Positions 24,958-34,269 of a DNA stretch of 64,000 nucleotides are shown here, piece by piece. The position numbers were made by a program, and so were the translations under genes. The stretch spans positions 1,488,001-1,552,000 of the forward strand of contig NZ_AP022586.1 in NCBI RefSeq assembly GCF_010731695.1, in the 5' to 3' direction. The DNA comes from Mycolicibacterium litorale (lineage in GTDB: Bacteria > Actinomycetota > Actinomycetes > Mycobacteriales > Mycobacteriaceae). The notes under the pieces are model-generated. The model did no database searches. It saw only the letters and a list, made by a program, of their open reading frames with translations, and was not told the origin of the DNA. The stretch's first letter is position 1. The number at the start of each line of letters is the position of its first letter.

Positions 24958-27111
24958 TTACATCGCCGGGCGCACCAACGCACCCATGACCGCGGCGAGT
25001 GCGGCTGCCCGTGGATCCCTGAACACGTCCTCGACGAGGCGTTGCCTGCCGTCGGGACCGCGCAGCGGCACCCGCCAGTTCGGATACTCGTCGCTGGTCC
25101 CGGGCTGGTTCTGGGTCTTCAGATCGCCCACGGCGTCGGCGAGTGAAAGCGCCAGCAGTTTCGACGGGCTGCGCCCGAGATAGCGGTGCAGCGCGAGGAT
25201 CACGGTGTCGGCGTCGGGCTCGGCGTCGCCGTCCTCATGGGCGGGCAGCAGCTCGACCCGCCTCAGCTCGGCCAGCCAGGCGGCCTGGGCGGCCCGGTCG
25301 TCGGCGAGTTCTTCGGCGGCCGGGCGGGTGAGCAGCCCCAGTTCGTCGCGCAGCCGCACGTGTTCGCCGGCCAGGTAACCCGCGGTGGGCGGCAGGTCGT
25401 GCGTCGTCACCGCGGAGAGGCAGTACTCCCGCCACCGCTCGGCCGGCAGTGGTCCACCGCTGCCGTCGCGATCGTTCTCGAACCACAGGATCGAGGTGCC
25501 GAACAGGCCGCGGTCGTGCAGGTAGTCACGCACCCAGGGTTCGACGGTGCCGAGATCCTCGCCGACCACCACCGCCCCGGCGCGGTGCGCCTCGAGGGCG
25601 ACGATGCCGATCATCGCCTCGTGGTCGTAGCGCACGTAGGTGCCGTCCGTCGGTGCGGCGCCGCGCGGGATCCACCACAGCCGGAACAGCCCGATGATGT
25701 GGTCGATCCGGACGCCGCCTGCATGCCGCAGCACCCCTTCGACCAGGGCGCGGAACGGGGCGTACGCCTGTTCGACGAGCTGGTCGGGCCGCCACGGCGG
25801 CTGCGACCAGTCCTGGCCGAGCTGGTTGAACTCGTCGGGCGGGGCGCCCGCGGTGACGCCGAGGGCCAACACCTCCTGCAGCGCCCACGCGTCGGCGCCG
25901 TTGGGATCGACGCCGACGGCGAGGTCGTGCATGACCCCGACGTCCATTCCCGCGCCGATCGCGGTGGCATGCGCGGCGGTCAGCTGTTCGTCGAGCTGCC
26001 ACTGCAGCCAGCGGTGGAAGTCGACCTCGTCGGCGTTGGCGGCGGCGAACGCGGCCACCGCGTCGCCGGCCGGATGCTGCAGGTCCGCCGGCCACGCGTG
26101 CCAGTCGTTGCCGTACTTCTCGGCGAGCGCACACCAGACAGCGAAGTCGTCGAGGGCACGGCCCTGCCGGGCCCGGTAGCCGGCGTAGGCGAGTTCACGA
26201 CCTGCCGAGCGCTCGACGCGATAGATGGTGGCCAGCGCCGCCCGCTTGGCCCGCCACGCCGCGTCCCGGTCGACGAGCGGTTTCCGCCGCGCGCGGGCCT
26301 GCACCTCGGTGCGGGCACGGCGCAACCGGCCGCGGTGGCGGAGTTCGGCGTACTCCGGGATCGCCTCGGGCCGCAGGTACAGCGGGTTGACGAAGCGCCG
26401 CGAGGTCGGCAGGTACGGGGAGGGCTCCATCGGGGCGGCCGGAGCGGCCGCGTGCAGCGGATTGACCAGGATGAACCCGGCGCTGTGACACGCCGCCGAC
26501 CACACCGCGAGATCCGTCAGGTCGGTCAGGTCGCCGACCCCCCAGGAGCGCTCGGAACGGACACTGTAGAGCTGGGTCGCCAGGCCCCAGCTGCGACGAT
26601 CACCCAGCCGCGGCGGCACGGGCAGCGTGGCGGGGGAGACGATCAGCGGGGCGTCGGCCTCGAAGGATCCCGTCCGCATGTGTACCCGGTGGTAGCCCAG
26701 CGGCAGGTCGTCGGGCAGCTCGAAGCTGGCCTCGCCGACCAGGCGGCCGTCGAGGTCGAAAGGCGGAGTGTCATTGCGCAATTGCCGCAATGCGGTACGG
26801 ACCGACCCGTCGTCGAGTGCGACCCACACCTCCACGTCGTCGCCGTGGGTGACGTGCACCCAGAAAGTCGACGTACGGCCGGTGCGGCCCAGGATGGTGG
26901 GCGGCAGCGAGCGCTGCCAGTACCTGCGGTCGTGTTCGCGCAGCGCCGCGGCCCGCTCGTCGTCGTCGGCCGCCTGCACGCCGAGAGCGGCGAGGACCGC
27001 GATCAGCGTCGACTCGGGGACGGCGACCCGGGTACCGCTCCAGTCCTCGTAGTCGGTGGCGACACCGTGGCGGGCCGCGAGTTCTACCAGGGTCGGGGAC
27101 AGGTCGGTCAT
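24958..27111 (-). CDS. malQ: 4-alpha-glucanotransferase
   Basis: The 717-residue enzyme is a GH77 amylomaltase with the N-terminal extension typical of actinobacterial MalQ. Landmarks include RRSWGLATQLYSVRSERSWGVGD, VNPLHAAAP, SPYLPTSRRFVNPLYL, the catalytic-region VRIDHIIGLFRLWWIPRG, and GEDLGTVEPWVRDYL. It transfers alpha-1,4-glucan chains in maltodextrin/glycogen metabolism. ATG 27111 follows AGGATGG; a longer frame to 27315 is not homologous-looking. It is a single gene divergent from the MFS transporter gene. Confidence 0.95.
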   Translation of the reverse strand: MTDLSPTLVELAARHGVATDYEDWSGTRVAVPESTLIAVLAALGVQAADDDERAAALREHDRRYWQRSLPPTILGRTGRTSTFWVHVTHGDDVEVWVALDDGSVRTALRQLRNDTPPFDLDGRLVGEASFELPDDLPLGYHRVHMRTGSFEADAPLIVSPATLPVPPRLGDRRSWGLATQLYSVRSERSWGVGDLTDLTDLAVWSAACHSAGFILVNPLHAAAPAAPMEPSPYLPTSRRFVNPLYLRPEAIPEYAELRHRGRLRRARTEVQARARRKPLVDRDAAWRAKRAALATIYRVERSAGRELAYAGYRARQGRALDDFAVWCALAEKYGNDWHAWPADLQHPAGDAVAAFAAANADEVDFHRWLQWQLDEQLTAAHATAIGAGMDVGVMHDLAVGVDPNGADAWALQEVLALGVTAGAPPDEFNQLGQDWSQPPWRPDQLVEQAYAPFRALVEGVLRHAGGVRIDHIIGLFRLWWIPRGAAPTDGTYVRYDHEAMIGIVALEAHRAGAVVVGEDLGTVEPWVRDYLHDRGLFGTSILWFENDRDGSGGPLPAERWREYCLSAVTTHDLPPTAGYLAGEHVRLRDELGLLTRPAAEELADDRAAQAAWLAELRRVELLPAHEDGDAEPDADTVILALHRYLGRSPSKLLALSLADAVGDLKTQNQPGTSDEYPNWRVPLRGPDGRQRLVEDVFRDPRAAALAAVMGALVRPAM

Positions 27112-27202
27112 GCCTGACCATCCTGCCGGTAGTGGCGCGGGGGCGCGGGACGGGCGTGGCGCGAAGGCGTCATAGCTGGCACGCGCGCAGGGATTCCCGT
27201 TC

Positions 27203-27228
27203 GGAGTGAAAGTAACCGGCGTGGGTAT
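27203..27228 (+). promoter_or_regulatory. possible SigF-like leaderless promoter for MFS gene
   Basis: GGAGT (27203-27207), 15-nt spacer, then GGGTAT (27223-27228), a perfect SigF-type -10, ending 10 nt before ATG 27239. The -35 has one mismatch to GGWWT. It would give a leaderless or nearly leaderless mRNA. Confidence 0.3.
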
Positions 27229-27238
27229 CGTCGCCGCC

Positions 27239-28435
27239 ATGGCGTCCGGAGTGCTCGACGAGGCGGTGCGCGACCGGCGAGCGCGGGTCGCGGTGGGTGC
27301 GCAGTTCCTCACCAACGGGGCGCTGTTCGCGAACCTGCTGCCGCGCTACCCGGAGATCAAGGCCGACCTCGCGTTGTCCAACGCCGTGTACGGGATCACG
27401 ATCGCCGCGTTCTCCGCGGGCGCGTTCGTCGCCGGGCTCACCGCGGCCGCCCTGATCCGGCGATTCACCTCGGCCCGGGTCGCCGTCGCCGGGACCGTCG
27501 CCATCGCGATCTTCATGTTCGCGGCGGGCCTGGCGCCGTCGCCGGTACTGCTGGCGGGTGCGCTGTTCCTCGCGGGCGCCTCGGATGCGGTCACCGACGT
27601 CGCCCAGAACGCGCACGCCCTGCGGGTGCAGCGCCACTACGGGCGGTCGATCATCAACTCGGTGCACGCCGTGTGGGCCGGCGGCGCCGTCCTCGGCGGC
27701 CTCATGGGGGCGGGCGCCATCGCCCTGCACATCCCGCGTGCGGTCCACCTGGGCGTGGCCGCCGCGGTGTTCATCGTGGTGGTCCTGATCGCCTACCGCT
27801 TCATGCTGCCGGGCGCCGACCACGACGATCATCCGGCGGCCGCACAGGCCGCCGCCGAACGCGTCTCCGGGCGCAAGGTGTATCTCCTGCTGACGCTGCT
27901 CGCGGTCATCGCGATCGCCGGCGCCACCGTCGAAGACGCCGGAAGCTCCTGGGCGACCCTGTATCTGCGCGACAGTGTCGGGGCGCCGGGCGCCGTCGCG
28001 GCGTTCGGGTACATCGCATTGGTCGCGTTCCTGTTCGTCGGCCGGCTGATCGGCGACCGCCTGGTCGACCGGTTCGGCGAAACCCGGGTGGCCCGCGCCG
28101 GGGGAGCGCTGGCCGCGGCCGGCATGGGCGCCGCACTGGCGTTTCCGAGCGTGCCCGCGACCATCGCCGGATTCGCGGCCGCGGGCCTCGGCGTGGCCAC
28201 CGCGATCCCCGCCGCCATGCACTGCGCCGATCAACTTCCCGGCCTGCGTCCGGGGACCGGCCTGACGGTCGTCACCTGGTTGCTGCGTATCGGCTTCCTG
28301 GCGTCGCCGCCCGTCGTCGGCCTGGTCGCCGACTCCACGAGCCTGCGGGTCGGATTGCTCAGCGTCCCGCTCGCGGGATTGGTGATCGTGGTGCTCGCGG
28401 GCGTGCTGAATGTGAGGGCGCGACCGGGACCGTGA
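27239..28435 (+). CDS. MFS transporter
   Basis: The 398-residue protein has about 12 hydrophobic segments and an MFS layout: N-terminal loop LPRYPEIKADLALSNAVYG, then repeated Ala/Gly/Val-rich helices, a central hydrophilic loop (DHDDHPAAAQAAAERVSGRK) and FVGRLIGDRLVDRFGETRVAR in the second half. The fucose-permease/YbjJ-like group has a similar start. The substrate is unknown; efflux or sugar transport are both possible. ATG 27239 is chosen over GTG 27206 because a good GGGTAT -10 box sits between them. Confidence 0.82.
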   Translation: MASGVLDEAVRDRRARVAVGAQFLTNGALFANLLPRYPEIKADLALSNAVYGITIAAFSAGAFVAGLTAAALIRRFTSARVAVAGTVAIAIFMFAAGLAPSPVLLAGALFLAGASDAVTDVAQNAHALRVQRHYGRSIINSVHAVWAGGAVLGGLMGAGAIALHIPRAVHLGVAAAVFIVVVLIAYRFMLPGADHDDHPAAAQAAAERVSGRKVYLLLTLLAVIAIAGATVEDAGSSWATLYLRDSVGAPGAVAAFGYIALVAFLFVGRLIGDRLVDRFGETRVARAGGALAAAGMGAALAFPSVPATIAGFAAAGLGVATAIPAAMHCADQLPGLRPGTGLTVVTWLLRIGFLASPPVVGLVADSTSLRVGLLSVPLAGLVIVVLAGVLNVRARPGP

Positions 28436-28479
28436 GTAGCCTGGACAAGTCGACGCCTATCGCAGGGAGGTGCTGCTGC

Positions 28480-30051
28480 GTGACAACGGAATCAACCGGG
28501 GCATCCGGCCGGACGGCAGCCGCCGAGCCGGTCGTCGATACCGAGCACGGACCGGTCCGCGGGACCGATGACGGAGTCGTCAAGGCCTGGAAGGGGATTC
28601 GCTACGCCGCGCCGCCGGTCGGCGAATTGCGCTGGCGCGCCCCGGAACCGCCGAAGCCGTGGAGTGAGGTCGCCGATGCGCGCCGTGTCGGTCCGGTCTG
28701 CCCTCAGCCGACGGATCCGCGGATCCCCATCGACCTCGGTGGCGTGCAGGACGAGGACAGTCTGCGGCTCAACGTGTGGGCCCCGTCGGGCACCGCCGCC
28801 GGCGACGGCAAACCCGTGATGGTGTGGGTGCACGGCGGCGCCTACGTCCTGGGCTCGGCGAATCAACCGCTCTACCACGGCCGGGCACTGACCTCGGGCG
28901 GCGACGTCATCGTCGTCACGGTCAACTACCGCGTCGGCGCGTTCGGATTCCTCGACCTGTCGGCGTTCACCACGTCGCGCACCAGGTTCGACACCAATCC
29001 CGGTCTGCGGGACGTGCTCGCGGCGTTGCACTGGGTGCAGAACAACATCGCGGCGTTCGGGGGTGACCCGGCACGCGTCACGCTGTTCGGGGAGTCCGCG
29101 GGCGGCGGGATCGTCACCACGCTGATGACCAGCCCCGCGGCGGCGGGGCTGTTCTCGGCGGCCATCGCCCAGAGTTCGCCGGCGACGTCGGTCTACAGCG
29201 CCGACCGCGGCCGGCGCACCGCCGAGCAGTTTCTCGAGCGGCTCGGGGTGGCGCCCGCCGACGCGAACCGCCTCGTCGATGCGCCGCTGCCCGCTGTGCT
29301 CTCGGCGTCCAAACGCCTCTTCGACGAGGTTCCCGTGCGCACACCCGGGACGCTGGCATTCGCGCCGATCGTCGACGGCGACGTCGTGCCCGACCTTCCG
29401 GTGAAGGTGGCCAGGGCCGGCCGATCTCTGGCGGTGCCGCTGATCATCGGCACCAACAAGCACGAGGCGGCGCTGTTCCGGTGGATGAAGTCCCCGCTCA
29501 TGCCGATCACCCCGCAGGCCATCAGCTCGATGTTCGCCCAGATCGCCACCGAACAACCGGGGCTGCAGATCCCGTCGGAGGCCGACCTCGTGGGCGCCTA
29601 CTCGGGGCTGCGCGGTAAGGCCCGCGGTATGGGCGTGGCCCGTGACATCGGCTTCCGCATGCCGTCGGTGTGGTTCGCCGAGGGGCACAGCACCGTCGCG
29701 CCGGTCTATCTGTACCGCTTCGACTTCGCCACGCCGATGCTGCGGCTGCTGCGCCTCGGCGCCGCACACGCGACCGAATTGCCGTACGTCTGGGGCAATC
29801 TGGTGGCAGGCCCGAAGGACCCGACGTTCAAGCTGGGCGGGTTGAAGGCGGGGACCGCTGTCTCCGACCGGCTGCGCCGCCGCTGGACCAGCTTCGCCGC
29901 CTCCGGAGCACCCGCGGGGGCACCGCAGTGGCGGCCGTACCGGCTCGACGACCGCGCCACCCTGGTGGTCGACAGCGACGACACCGTCGTCACCGACCTG
30001 GACGCCGACCTGCGCACCGCCTGGGGTGACGAGGTGCTCAGTTTCCAATAG
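28480..30051 (+). CDS. type-B carboxylesterase
   Basis: The 523-residue enzyme is a carboxylesterase family (PF00135) member. It has FGESAGGGIVTTLM with the nucleophilic Ser, the oxyanion-hole segment VWVHGGAYVLGSAN, the disulfide-free N-terminus VDTEHGPVRGTDDGVVKAWKGIRYA, and the catalytic His in AAHATELPYVWGN. It hydrolyses esters of unknown identity, possibly lipids, as with other mycobacterial LipT-like enzymes. GTG 28480 follows GGGAGG by about 9 nt. It lies 44 bp after the MFS gene and 35 bp before the sterol-desaturase-like gene, so co-transcription is possible. Confidence 0.9.
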   Translation: MTTESTGASGRTAAAEPVVDTEHGPVRGTDDGVVKAWKGIRYAAPPVGELRWRAPEPPKPWSEVADARRVGPVCPQPTDPRIPIDLGGVQDEDSLRLNVWAPSGTAAGDGKPVMVWVHGGAYVLGSANQPLYHGRALTSGGDVIVVTVNYRVGAFGFLDLSAFTTSRTRFDTNPGLRDVLAALHWVQNNIAAFGGDPARVTLFGESAGGGIVTTLMTSPAAAGLFSAAIAQSSPATSVYSADRGRRTAEQFLERLGVAPADANRLVDAPLPAVLSASKRLFDEVPVRTPGTLAFAPIVDGDVVPDLPVKVARAGRSLAVPLIIGTNKHEAALFRWMKSPLMPITPQAISSMFAQIATEQPGLQIPSEADLVGAYSGLRGKARGMGVARDIGFRMPSVWFAEGHSTVAPVYLYRFDFATPMLRLLRLGAAHATELPYVWGNLVAGPKDPTFKLGGLKAGTAVSDRLRRRWTSFAASGAPAGAPQWRPYRLDDRATLVVDSDDTVVTDLDADLRTAWGDEVLSFQ

Positions 30052-30086
30052 CGCGGGCCGATAGACTCCCGCCCGGAGGTGTGGTG

Positions 30087-31022
30087 ATGGGCGCAGTCGT
30101 CGACGCGGTCCGCGGGTTCCTGGACGTGTTGCCGCCGCAGATGCGTGAACCGGTGTTGTTCGCGATCCCGTTCTTCCTGCTGCTGCTGATCGTCGAGTGG
30201 ACCGCCGCCCGCCGACTCGAACATGTCGAGGCCGACCGCGCGCCGGCCGGGGCGTACGTCGCCCGCGACGCGTGGACCAGCCTGTCGATGGGGCTGGTCT
30301 CGGTCGTGACGATGGCGGTGTGGAAGTTCGGCGCGCTGATCGGCTATGCGGCGCTCTACACCTATGTCGCACCGTGGCAGCTCCCGTCGACCCAGTGGTA
30401 CACCTGGGTGATCGCGATCGTCGGTGTCGACCTGCTCTTCTACGGCTACCACCGCATCGCGCACCGGGTCCGGCTCATCTGGGCGACCCACCAGGCGCAT
30501 CACTCCAGCGAGTACTACAACTTCGCCACCGCGCTGCGCCAGAAGTGGAACAACAGCGGCGAGATCCTGATGTGGCTTCCGTTGCCGCTGTTGGGCGTTC
30601 CGCCGTGGATGGTGTTCGCCAGCTTCTCGATCAGCCTGATCTACCAATTCTGGATCCACACCGAGCGCATCGGCACGCTGTGGCGGCCTTTCGAGTTCGT
30701 GTTCAACACACCGTCGCACCACCGCGTGCACCACGGCAGGGACGCGGAATATCTCGACCGCAACTACGGCGGGATCCTGATCATCTGGGATCGCCTGTTC
30801 GGCACGTTCCAAGCGGAGCTGTTCCGCCCGCACTACGGGTTGACCAAACCGGTGAACACCTACAACATCTGGCGCCTGCAGACACACGAGTACAGGGCCA
30901 TCGCCCGCGACGTCCGCCGCGCCACCCGGTGGCGTGACCGCCTCGGCTACGCCTTCGGCCCGCCGGGATGGACACCGGCAGCAGCCCGACACGTGGAGGA
31001 CACTGCCCCCGTTCGTGCGTGA
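30087..31022 (+). CDS. sterol desaturase/fatty acid hydroxylase superfamily membrane enzyme
   Basis: The 311-residue protein has three to five hydrophobic segments and the His-box set of the superfamily: HRIAH (H-x3-H), HQAHHS (H-x2-HH) and HHRVHH (H-x2-HH). These bind a non-haem diiron centre at the cytoplasmic membrane face. Members hydroxylate or desaturate lipids or sterols. ATG 30087 has GGAGG 7 nt upstream; GTG 30081 and 30084 are less well spaced. It follows the carboxylesterase on the same strand. Substrate unknown. Confidence 0.9.
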   Translation: MGAVVDAVRGFLDVLPPQMREPVLFAIPFFLLLLIVEWTAARRLEHVEADRAPAGAYVARDAWTSLSMGLVSVVTMAVWKFGALIGYAALYTYVAPWQLPSTQWYTWVIAIVGVDLLFYGYHRIAHRVRLIWATHQAHHSSEYYNFATALRQKWNNSGEILMWLPLPLLGVPPWMVFASFSISLIYQFWIHTERIGTLWRPFEFVFNTPSHHRVHHGRDAEYLDRNYGGILIIWDRLFGTFQAELFRPHYGLTKPVNTYNIWRLQTHEYRAIARDVRRATRWRDRLGYAFGPPGWTPAAARHVEDTAPVRA

Positions 31023-31043
31023 TTTCCCCGCCGGCGCAGCAAG

Positions 31044-31577
31044 ATGAACACCATGGATGTCAAAGAGGTTCTGCTGCCCGGCGTAGGGCTGCGGTTCGAG
31101 TTCGACAACCGCGACGGTGACCGCATCGGTGTGGTCGCCCGGCGCACGGGTGAATTCGAGGTGGTGGTCTACCCGAAGGAGGACCCGGACTTCGCCCAGC
31201 AGGTGTTCCGGCTGACCGGAGAGGAAGCCGAGGCGCTGGCCCAGATCCTCGGCGCCCCGCGGATCGCCGAGCGGTTCGCCGACCTCACCCGGGAGGTGCC
31301 CGGCCTCAACGCCGGACAGGTGCTCGTGCGGGCAGGCAGCCCCTTCGTCGACCGACCGCTCGGAGACACCCGCGCCCGCACCCGCACCGGCGCGTCCATC
31401 GTCGCGATCGTCCGGGACGAGGAGGTGCTGGCGTCGCCCGGCCCGGCCGACCTGCTGCGCGCCGGCGACGTGCTGGTGGTGATCGGCACAGAAGAGGGTC
31501 TGGCCGGCGTCGAGATCATCGTCAGCCAGGGCCACGCGGGGGAGACCCACCAGCCCGGTCCGCCCGGCCGAGGCTGA
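31044..31577 (+). CDS. KhtT-like TrkA-C (RCK_C) regulatory subunit of K+/H+ antiporter
   Basis: The 177-residue cytosolic protein has an N-terminal helical/strand region and a TrkA_C domain (about 80-160) with VRAGSPFVDRPLGDTRARTRTGASIVAIVRD and LRAGDVLVVIGTEEGL. In Bacillus, KhtT regulates the KhtU antiporter, and its RCK_C domain binds c-di-AMP. The next gene, 3 bp downstream, is the KefB-type antiporter, giving the same two-gene arrangement. ATG 31053 is an alternative start. c-di-AMP control is inferred from the family, and mycobacteria do make this nucleotide. Confidence 0.85.
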   Translation: MNTMDVKEVLLPGVGLRFEFDNRDGDRIGVVARRTGEFEVVVYPKEDPDFAQQVFRLTGEEAEALAQILGAPRIAERFADLTREVPGLNAGQVLVRAGSPFVDRPLGDTRARTRTGASIVAIVRDEEVLASPGPADLLRAGDVLVVIGTEEGLAGVEIIVSQGHAGETHQPGPPGRG

Positions 31578-31580
31578 TCG

Positions 31581-32735
31581 GTGGAGGTTTCCGCGACGCT
31601 GTTGCTCGAGCTCGGCGTCATCCTCGCTGTGCTCACGGTGCTCGGCACCATCGCCAGACGCTTCGCGCTCTCCCCGATTCCGCTGTACCTGACCGCCGGG
31701 CTGGCGCTGGGCGAAGGCGGTCTTGCCCCGGTGCCCGCCGCCGGCGAGTTCGTCCAGACCGGAGCCACCATCGGTGTCGTCCTGCTGCTGCTCACCCTCG
31801 GGCTGGAGTTCTCGATCGGGGAGTTCGCCACCAGCCTGCGCAGGCACCTGCCGTCGGCCGGTGTCGATCTGGTCCTCAACGCGGCCCCCGGTGCCATCGC
31901 CGGCTGGTTGATCGGGCTCAACGGCGTCGGCATCCTGGCGCTGGCCGGCGTCACGTGGATCTCGTCGTCCGGCGTCATCGCGCGGCTGCTGTCCGACCTG
32001 CGCCGGCTCGGTAACCGCGAGACCCCCGCGGTGCTGTCGATCCTGGTGCTCGAGGACTTCGCGATGGCGGCGTATCTGCCGCTGCTCGCCGTGCTGGCCG
32101 CAGGCGGCACCTTCCTCCAGGCGCTGTTCGGGATGGCGATCGCGATCACCGCGCTGGTGCTGGCGTTCGTGGTGTCCTACCGCTGGGGTCACCACGTCGG
32201 ACGCCTGGTCGCCCACCCGGACAACGAGCAGCTGCTGCTGCGCATCCTCGGCCTCACGCTGATCGTCGCGGCGCTGGCCGAGTACATCCACGCCTCGGCC
32301 GCGGTCGGGGCGTTCCTGGTGGGCCTGACCCTGACCGGCGAAGCGGCGGAACGTGCCCGCACCGTCCTCACCCCACTGCGGGATCTGTTCGCGGCCATCT
32401 TCTTCCTCGCGATCGGGGTGTCGGTGGACCCCGTCGAGCTGCTCCCGATGCTGCCGGTCGCGCTGGCGCTGGCGGTGGTCACCTCGGGCACGAAGGTGCT
32501 CACCGGCCAGTTCGCCGCCCGCCGCGACGGCGTCGCCCGCCCCGGCCAGTTGCGCGCCGGTACCGCGCTGATCGCGCGCGGCGAATTCTCGCTCGTGATC
32601 ATCGGCCTGGTCGGAGCGACGGTCGCCGATCTCGAAGCGGTGGCCACCCCGTACGTGTTCATCCTGGCCATGGTCGGGCCGGTGCTCGCCCGTTTCACCG
32701 GTGGCCGCGTGCCCGCGCGGCGCCGGCCCGGTTAG
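31581..32735 (+). CDS. KhtU/KefB-type cation:proton antiporter (CPA2)
   Basis: The 384-residue membrane protein has about 12 hydrophobic segments and matches Na+/H+ exchanger family PF00999. LYLTAGLALGEGGL, LGLEFSIGEF and ILVLEDFAMAAYLPLL contain the conserved acidic membrane residues, with ARGEFSLVII near the end. It lacks a fused TrkA-N domain; the separate KhtT-like protein encoded immediately upstream supplies regulation. It likely exports K+ (or Na+) in exchange for protons. GTG 31581 follows the upstream TGA by 3 bp. Confidence 0.88.
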   Translation: MEVSATLLLELGVILAVLTVLGTIARRFALSPIPLYLTAGLALGEGGLAPVPAAGEFVQTGATIGVVLLLLTLGLEFSIGEFATSLRRHLPSAGVDLVLNAAPGAIAGWLIGLNGVGILALAGVTWISSSGVIARLLSDLRRLGNRETPAVLSILVLEDFAMAAYLPLLAVLAAGGTFLQALFGMAIAITALVLAFVVSYRWGHHVGRLVAHPDNEQLLLRILGLTLIVAALAEYIHASAAVGAFLVGLTLTGEAAERARTVLTPLRDLFAAIFFLAIGVSVDPVELLPMLPVALALAVVTSGTKVLTGQFAARRDGVARPGQLRAGTALIARGEFSLVIIGLVGATVADLEAVATPYVFILAMVGPVLARFTGGRVPARRRPG

Positions 32736-32738
32736 TCT
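32733..32738 (+). promoter_or_regulatory. -10 box of probable leaderless promoter
   Basis: TAGTCT fits TANNNT and ends 6 nt before GTG 32745, as in leaderless mycobacterial mRNAs. It overlaps the TAG stop of the antiporter gene. Confidence 0.4.
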
Positions 32739-32744
32739 CCGGCT

Positions 32745-34151
32745 GTGCAGACGGTATTCGACGCTCCGGTCGACGCGACGCTGATCGAGTCGGCGCTCGC
32801 GCCCAGCGTCCAGGAGTCGATGTGGCTGGATGTGCCGCGGCCTCACCACGCGCCGCTGACCGGCGCGGTGACCGCCGACCTGGTGGTGGTCGGCGCCGGG
32901 TACACCGGGCTGTGGACGGCGCTGCACGCCGCCGAGCGGCAGCCCGGCCGTCAGATCGTGGTGGTCGAGTCCGACCGCGTCGGCTGGGCGGCGTCGGGCC
33001 GCAACGGCGGTTTCGTCGAGGCGAGCCTCACCCACGGCCTGGAGAACGGAAAAACCCGCTGGCCCAACGAGATCGAGTCGCTCGAACGGCTCGGTATGAA
33101 CAACCTCGACGGGATGCAGGCCGACATCGAGCGGTTGGGCCTGGACGTCGACTGGCAGCGCACCGGCATGCTGACGGTGGCCACCGAACCGCATCAGGTG
33201 TCCTGGCTCGAGGACGCGGCCGCGGCGGGAGAGGGCCGCTTCCTCGACCAGACCGCCGTCCGCGACGAGGTCCGGTCGCCGACCTACCGTGCCGGGCTGT
33301 TCGCCGAGAAATCCTGTGCCATCGTGCATCCGGCGAAGCTGGCGCTGGAGCTGGCCCGCGCGTGCACCGAGGCCGGGGTGCAGATCTACGAGCACACCGC
33401 CGCCACGTCGCTGGAGACCCAGGGCTGGAGCGTGAGTGTGCACACCACGGCCGGACGCGTGACCGCACGGCATGCGGTGTTGGCCACCAACGTGTTCCCC
33501 AGCCTGCTGCGGCGCAACCGACTGCGCACGGTGCCGGTGTACGACTACGTGCTGGCCACCGAACCGCTCACCGAGGAACAGTTGGCGCGGATCAGGTGGC
33601 GTAACCGGCAGGGCGTCGGGGACTGTGCGAACCAGTTCCACTACTACCGGCTGAGCGCCGACAACCGGATCGTGTGGGGTGGTTACGACGCCGTCTACCA
33701 CTTCGGCCGCAAGGTCAAGGCGAGCTACGAGGATCGCCCGCAGACCTACCGGCGGCTCGCCGCGCACTTCTTCCTCACGTTCCCGCAGCTCACCGATGTT
33801 CGATTCGACTACCGCTGGGCGGGCGCGATCGACACCAACACGCGGTTCTGCGCGCACTGGGGCCTGGCCCGCGAGGGCCGCGTCGCCTACGTCAACGGCT
33901 TCACCGGGTTGGGTGTCGGCGCCGCACGTTTCGCCGCCGACGTGTGCCTCGACCTGCTCGACGGCGCCGACACCCCGCGCACCCGGCTGGAGATGGTCCG
34001 CAAGAAGCCGCTGCCGTTCCCGCCCGAGCCACTGGCGAGCGTCGGCATCAACGCCACGCGCTGGTCGCTGGACCGTGCGGACCATTCGGCGGGGCGGCGC
34101 AACGCGCTCCTGCGCACCCTCGACGCGCTCGGGCTCGGGTTCGATTCATAA
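32745..34151 (+). CDS. FAD-dependent oxidoreductase, DAO/GlpO-like family
   Basis: The 468-residue enzyme has an internal dinucleotide fold: ADLVVVGAGYTGLWTALHAAE (about 45-65), VVVESDRVGWAASGRNGGFVE, then a substrate domain, and a C-terminal FAD contact VNGFTGLGVGAARFAADV. It resembles gamma-glutamylputrescine oxidase/sarcosine-oxidase-type amine oxidases. An unusually long N-terminal extension (about 40 residues, LDVPRPHHAPLTGAV) precedes the FAD motif. It likely oxidises an amine or amino acid, producing H2O2. GTG 32745 is set by a leaderless-type -10 box. Confidence 0.87.
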   Translation: MQTVFDAPVDATLIESALAPSVQESMWLDVPRPHHAPLTGAVTADLVVVGAGYTGLWTALHAAERQPGRQIVVVESDRVGWAASGRNGGFVEASLTHGLENGKTRWPNEIESLERLGMNNLDGMQADIERLGLDVDWQRTGMLTVATEPHQVSWLEDAAAAGEGRFLDQTAVRDEVRSPTYRAGLFAEKSCAIVHPAKLALELARACTEAGVQIYEHTAATSLETQGWSVSVHTTAGRVTARHAVLATNVFPSLLRRNRLRTVPVYDYVLATEPLTEEQLARIRWRNRQGVGDCANQFHYYRLSADNRIVWGGYDAVYHFGRKVKASYEDRPQTYRRLAAHFFLTFPQLTDVRFDYRWAGAIDTNTRFCAHWGLAREGRVAYVNGFTGLGVGAARFAADVCLDLLDGADTPRTRLEMVRKKPLPFPPEPLASVGINATRWSLDRADHSAGRRNALLRTLDALGLGFDS

Positions 34152-34269
34152 CCGCCCTCTGCGTCGGTCGTGATGCTTCCGTAACGTGAACGCTCGAGGC
34201 CCCGATACAGGACACAAGCGGCCGCTGAATCGGGGTCGCACCTGCTGTAGCCGTCGGGAGGGAGCAGAC

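Noticed and set aside
25186..27117. A 643-codon plus-strand frame
   Set aside because: Antisense to malQ, which has strong GH77 motifs; the product is low-complexity.
29706..34085. A 1459-codon open frame on the minus strand
   Set aside because: It runs antisense through several genes with clear families (carboxylesterase, desaturase, KhtT/KhtU, DAO). Such frames are expected in high-GC DNA, and the product is Arg/Gln/His-rich without domains.
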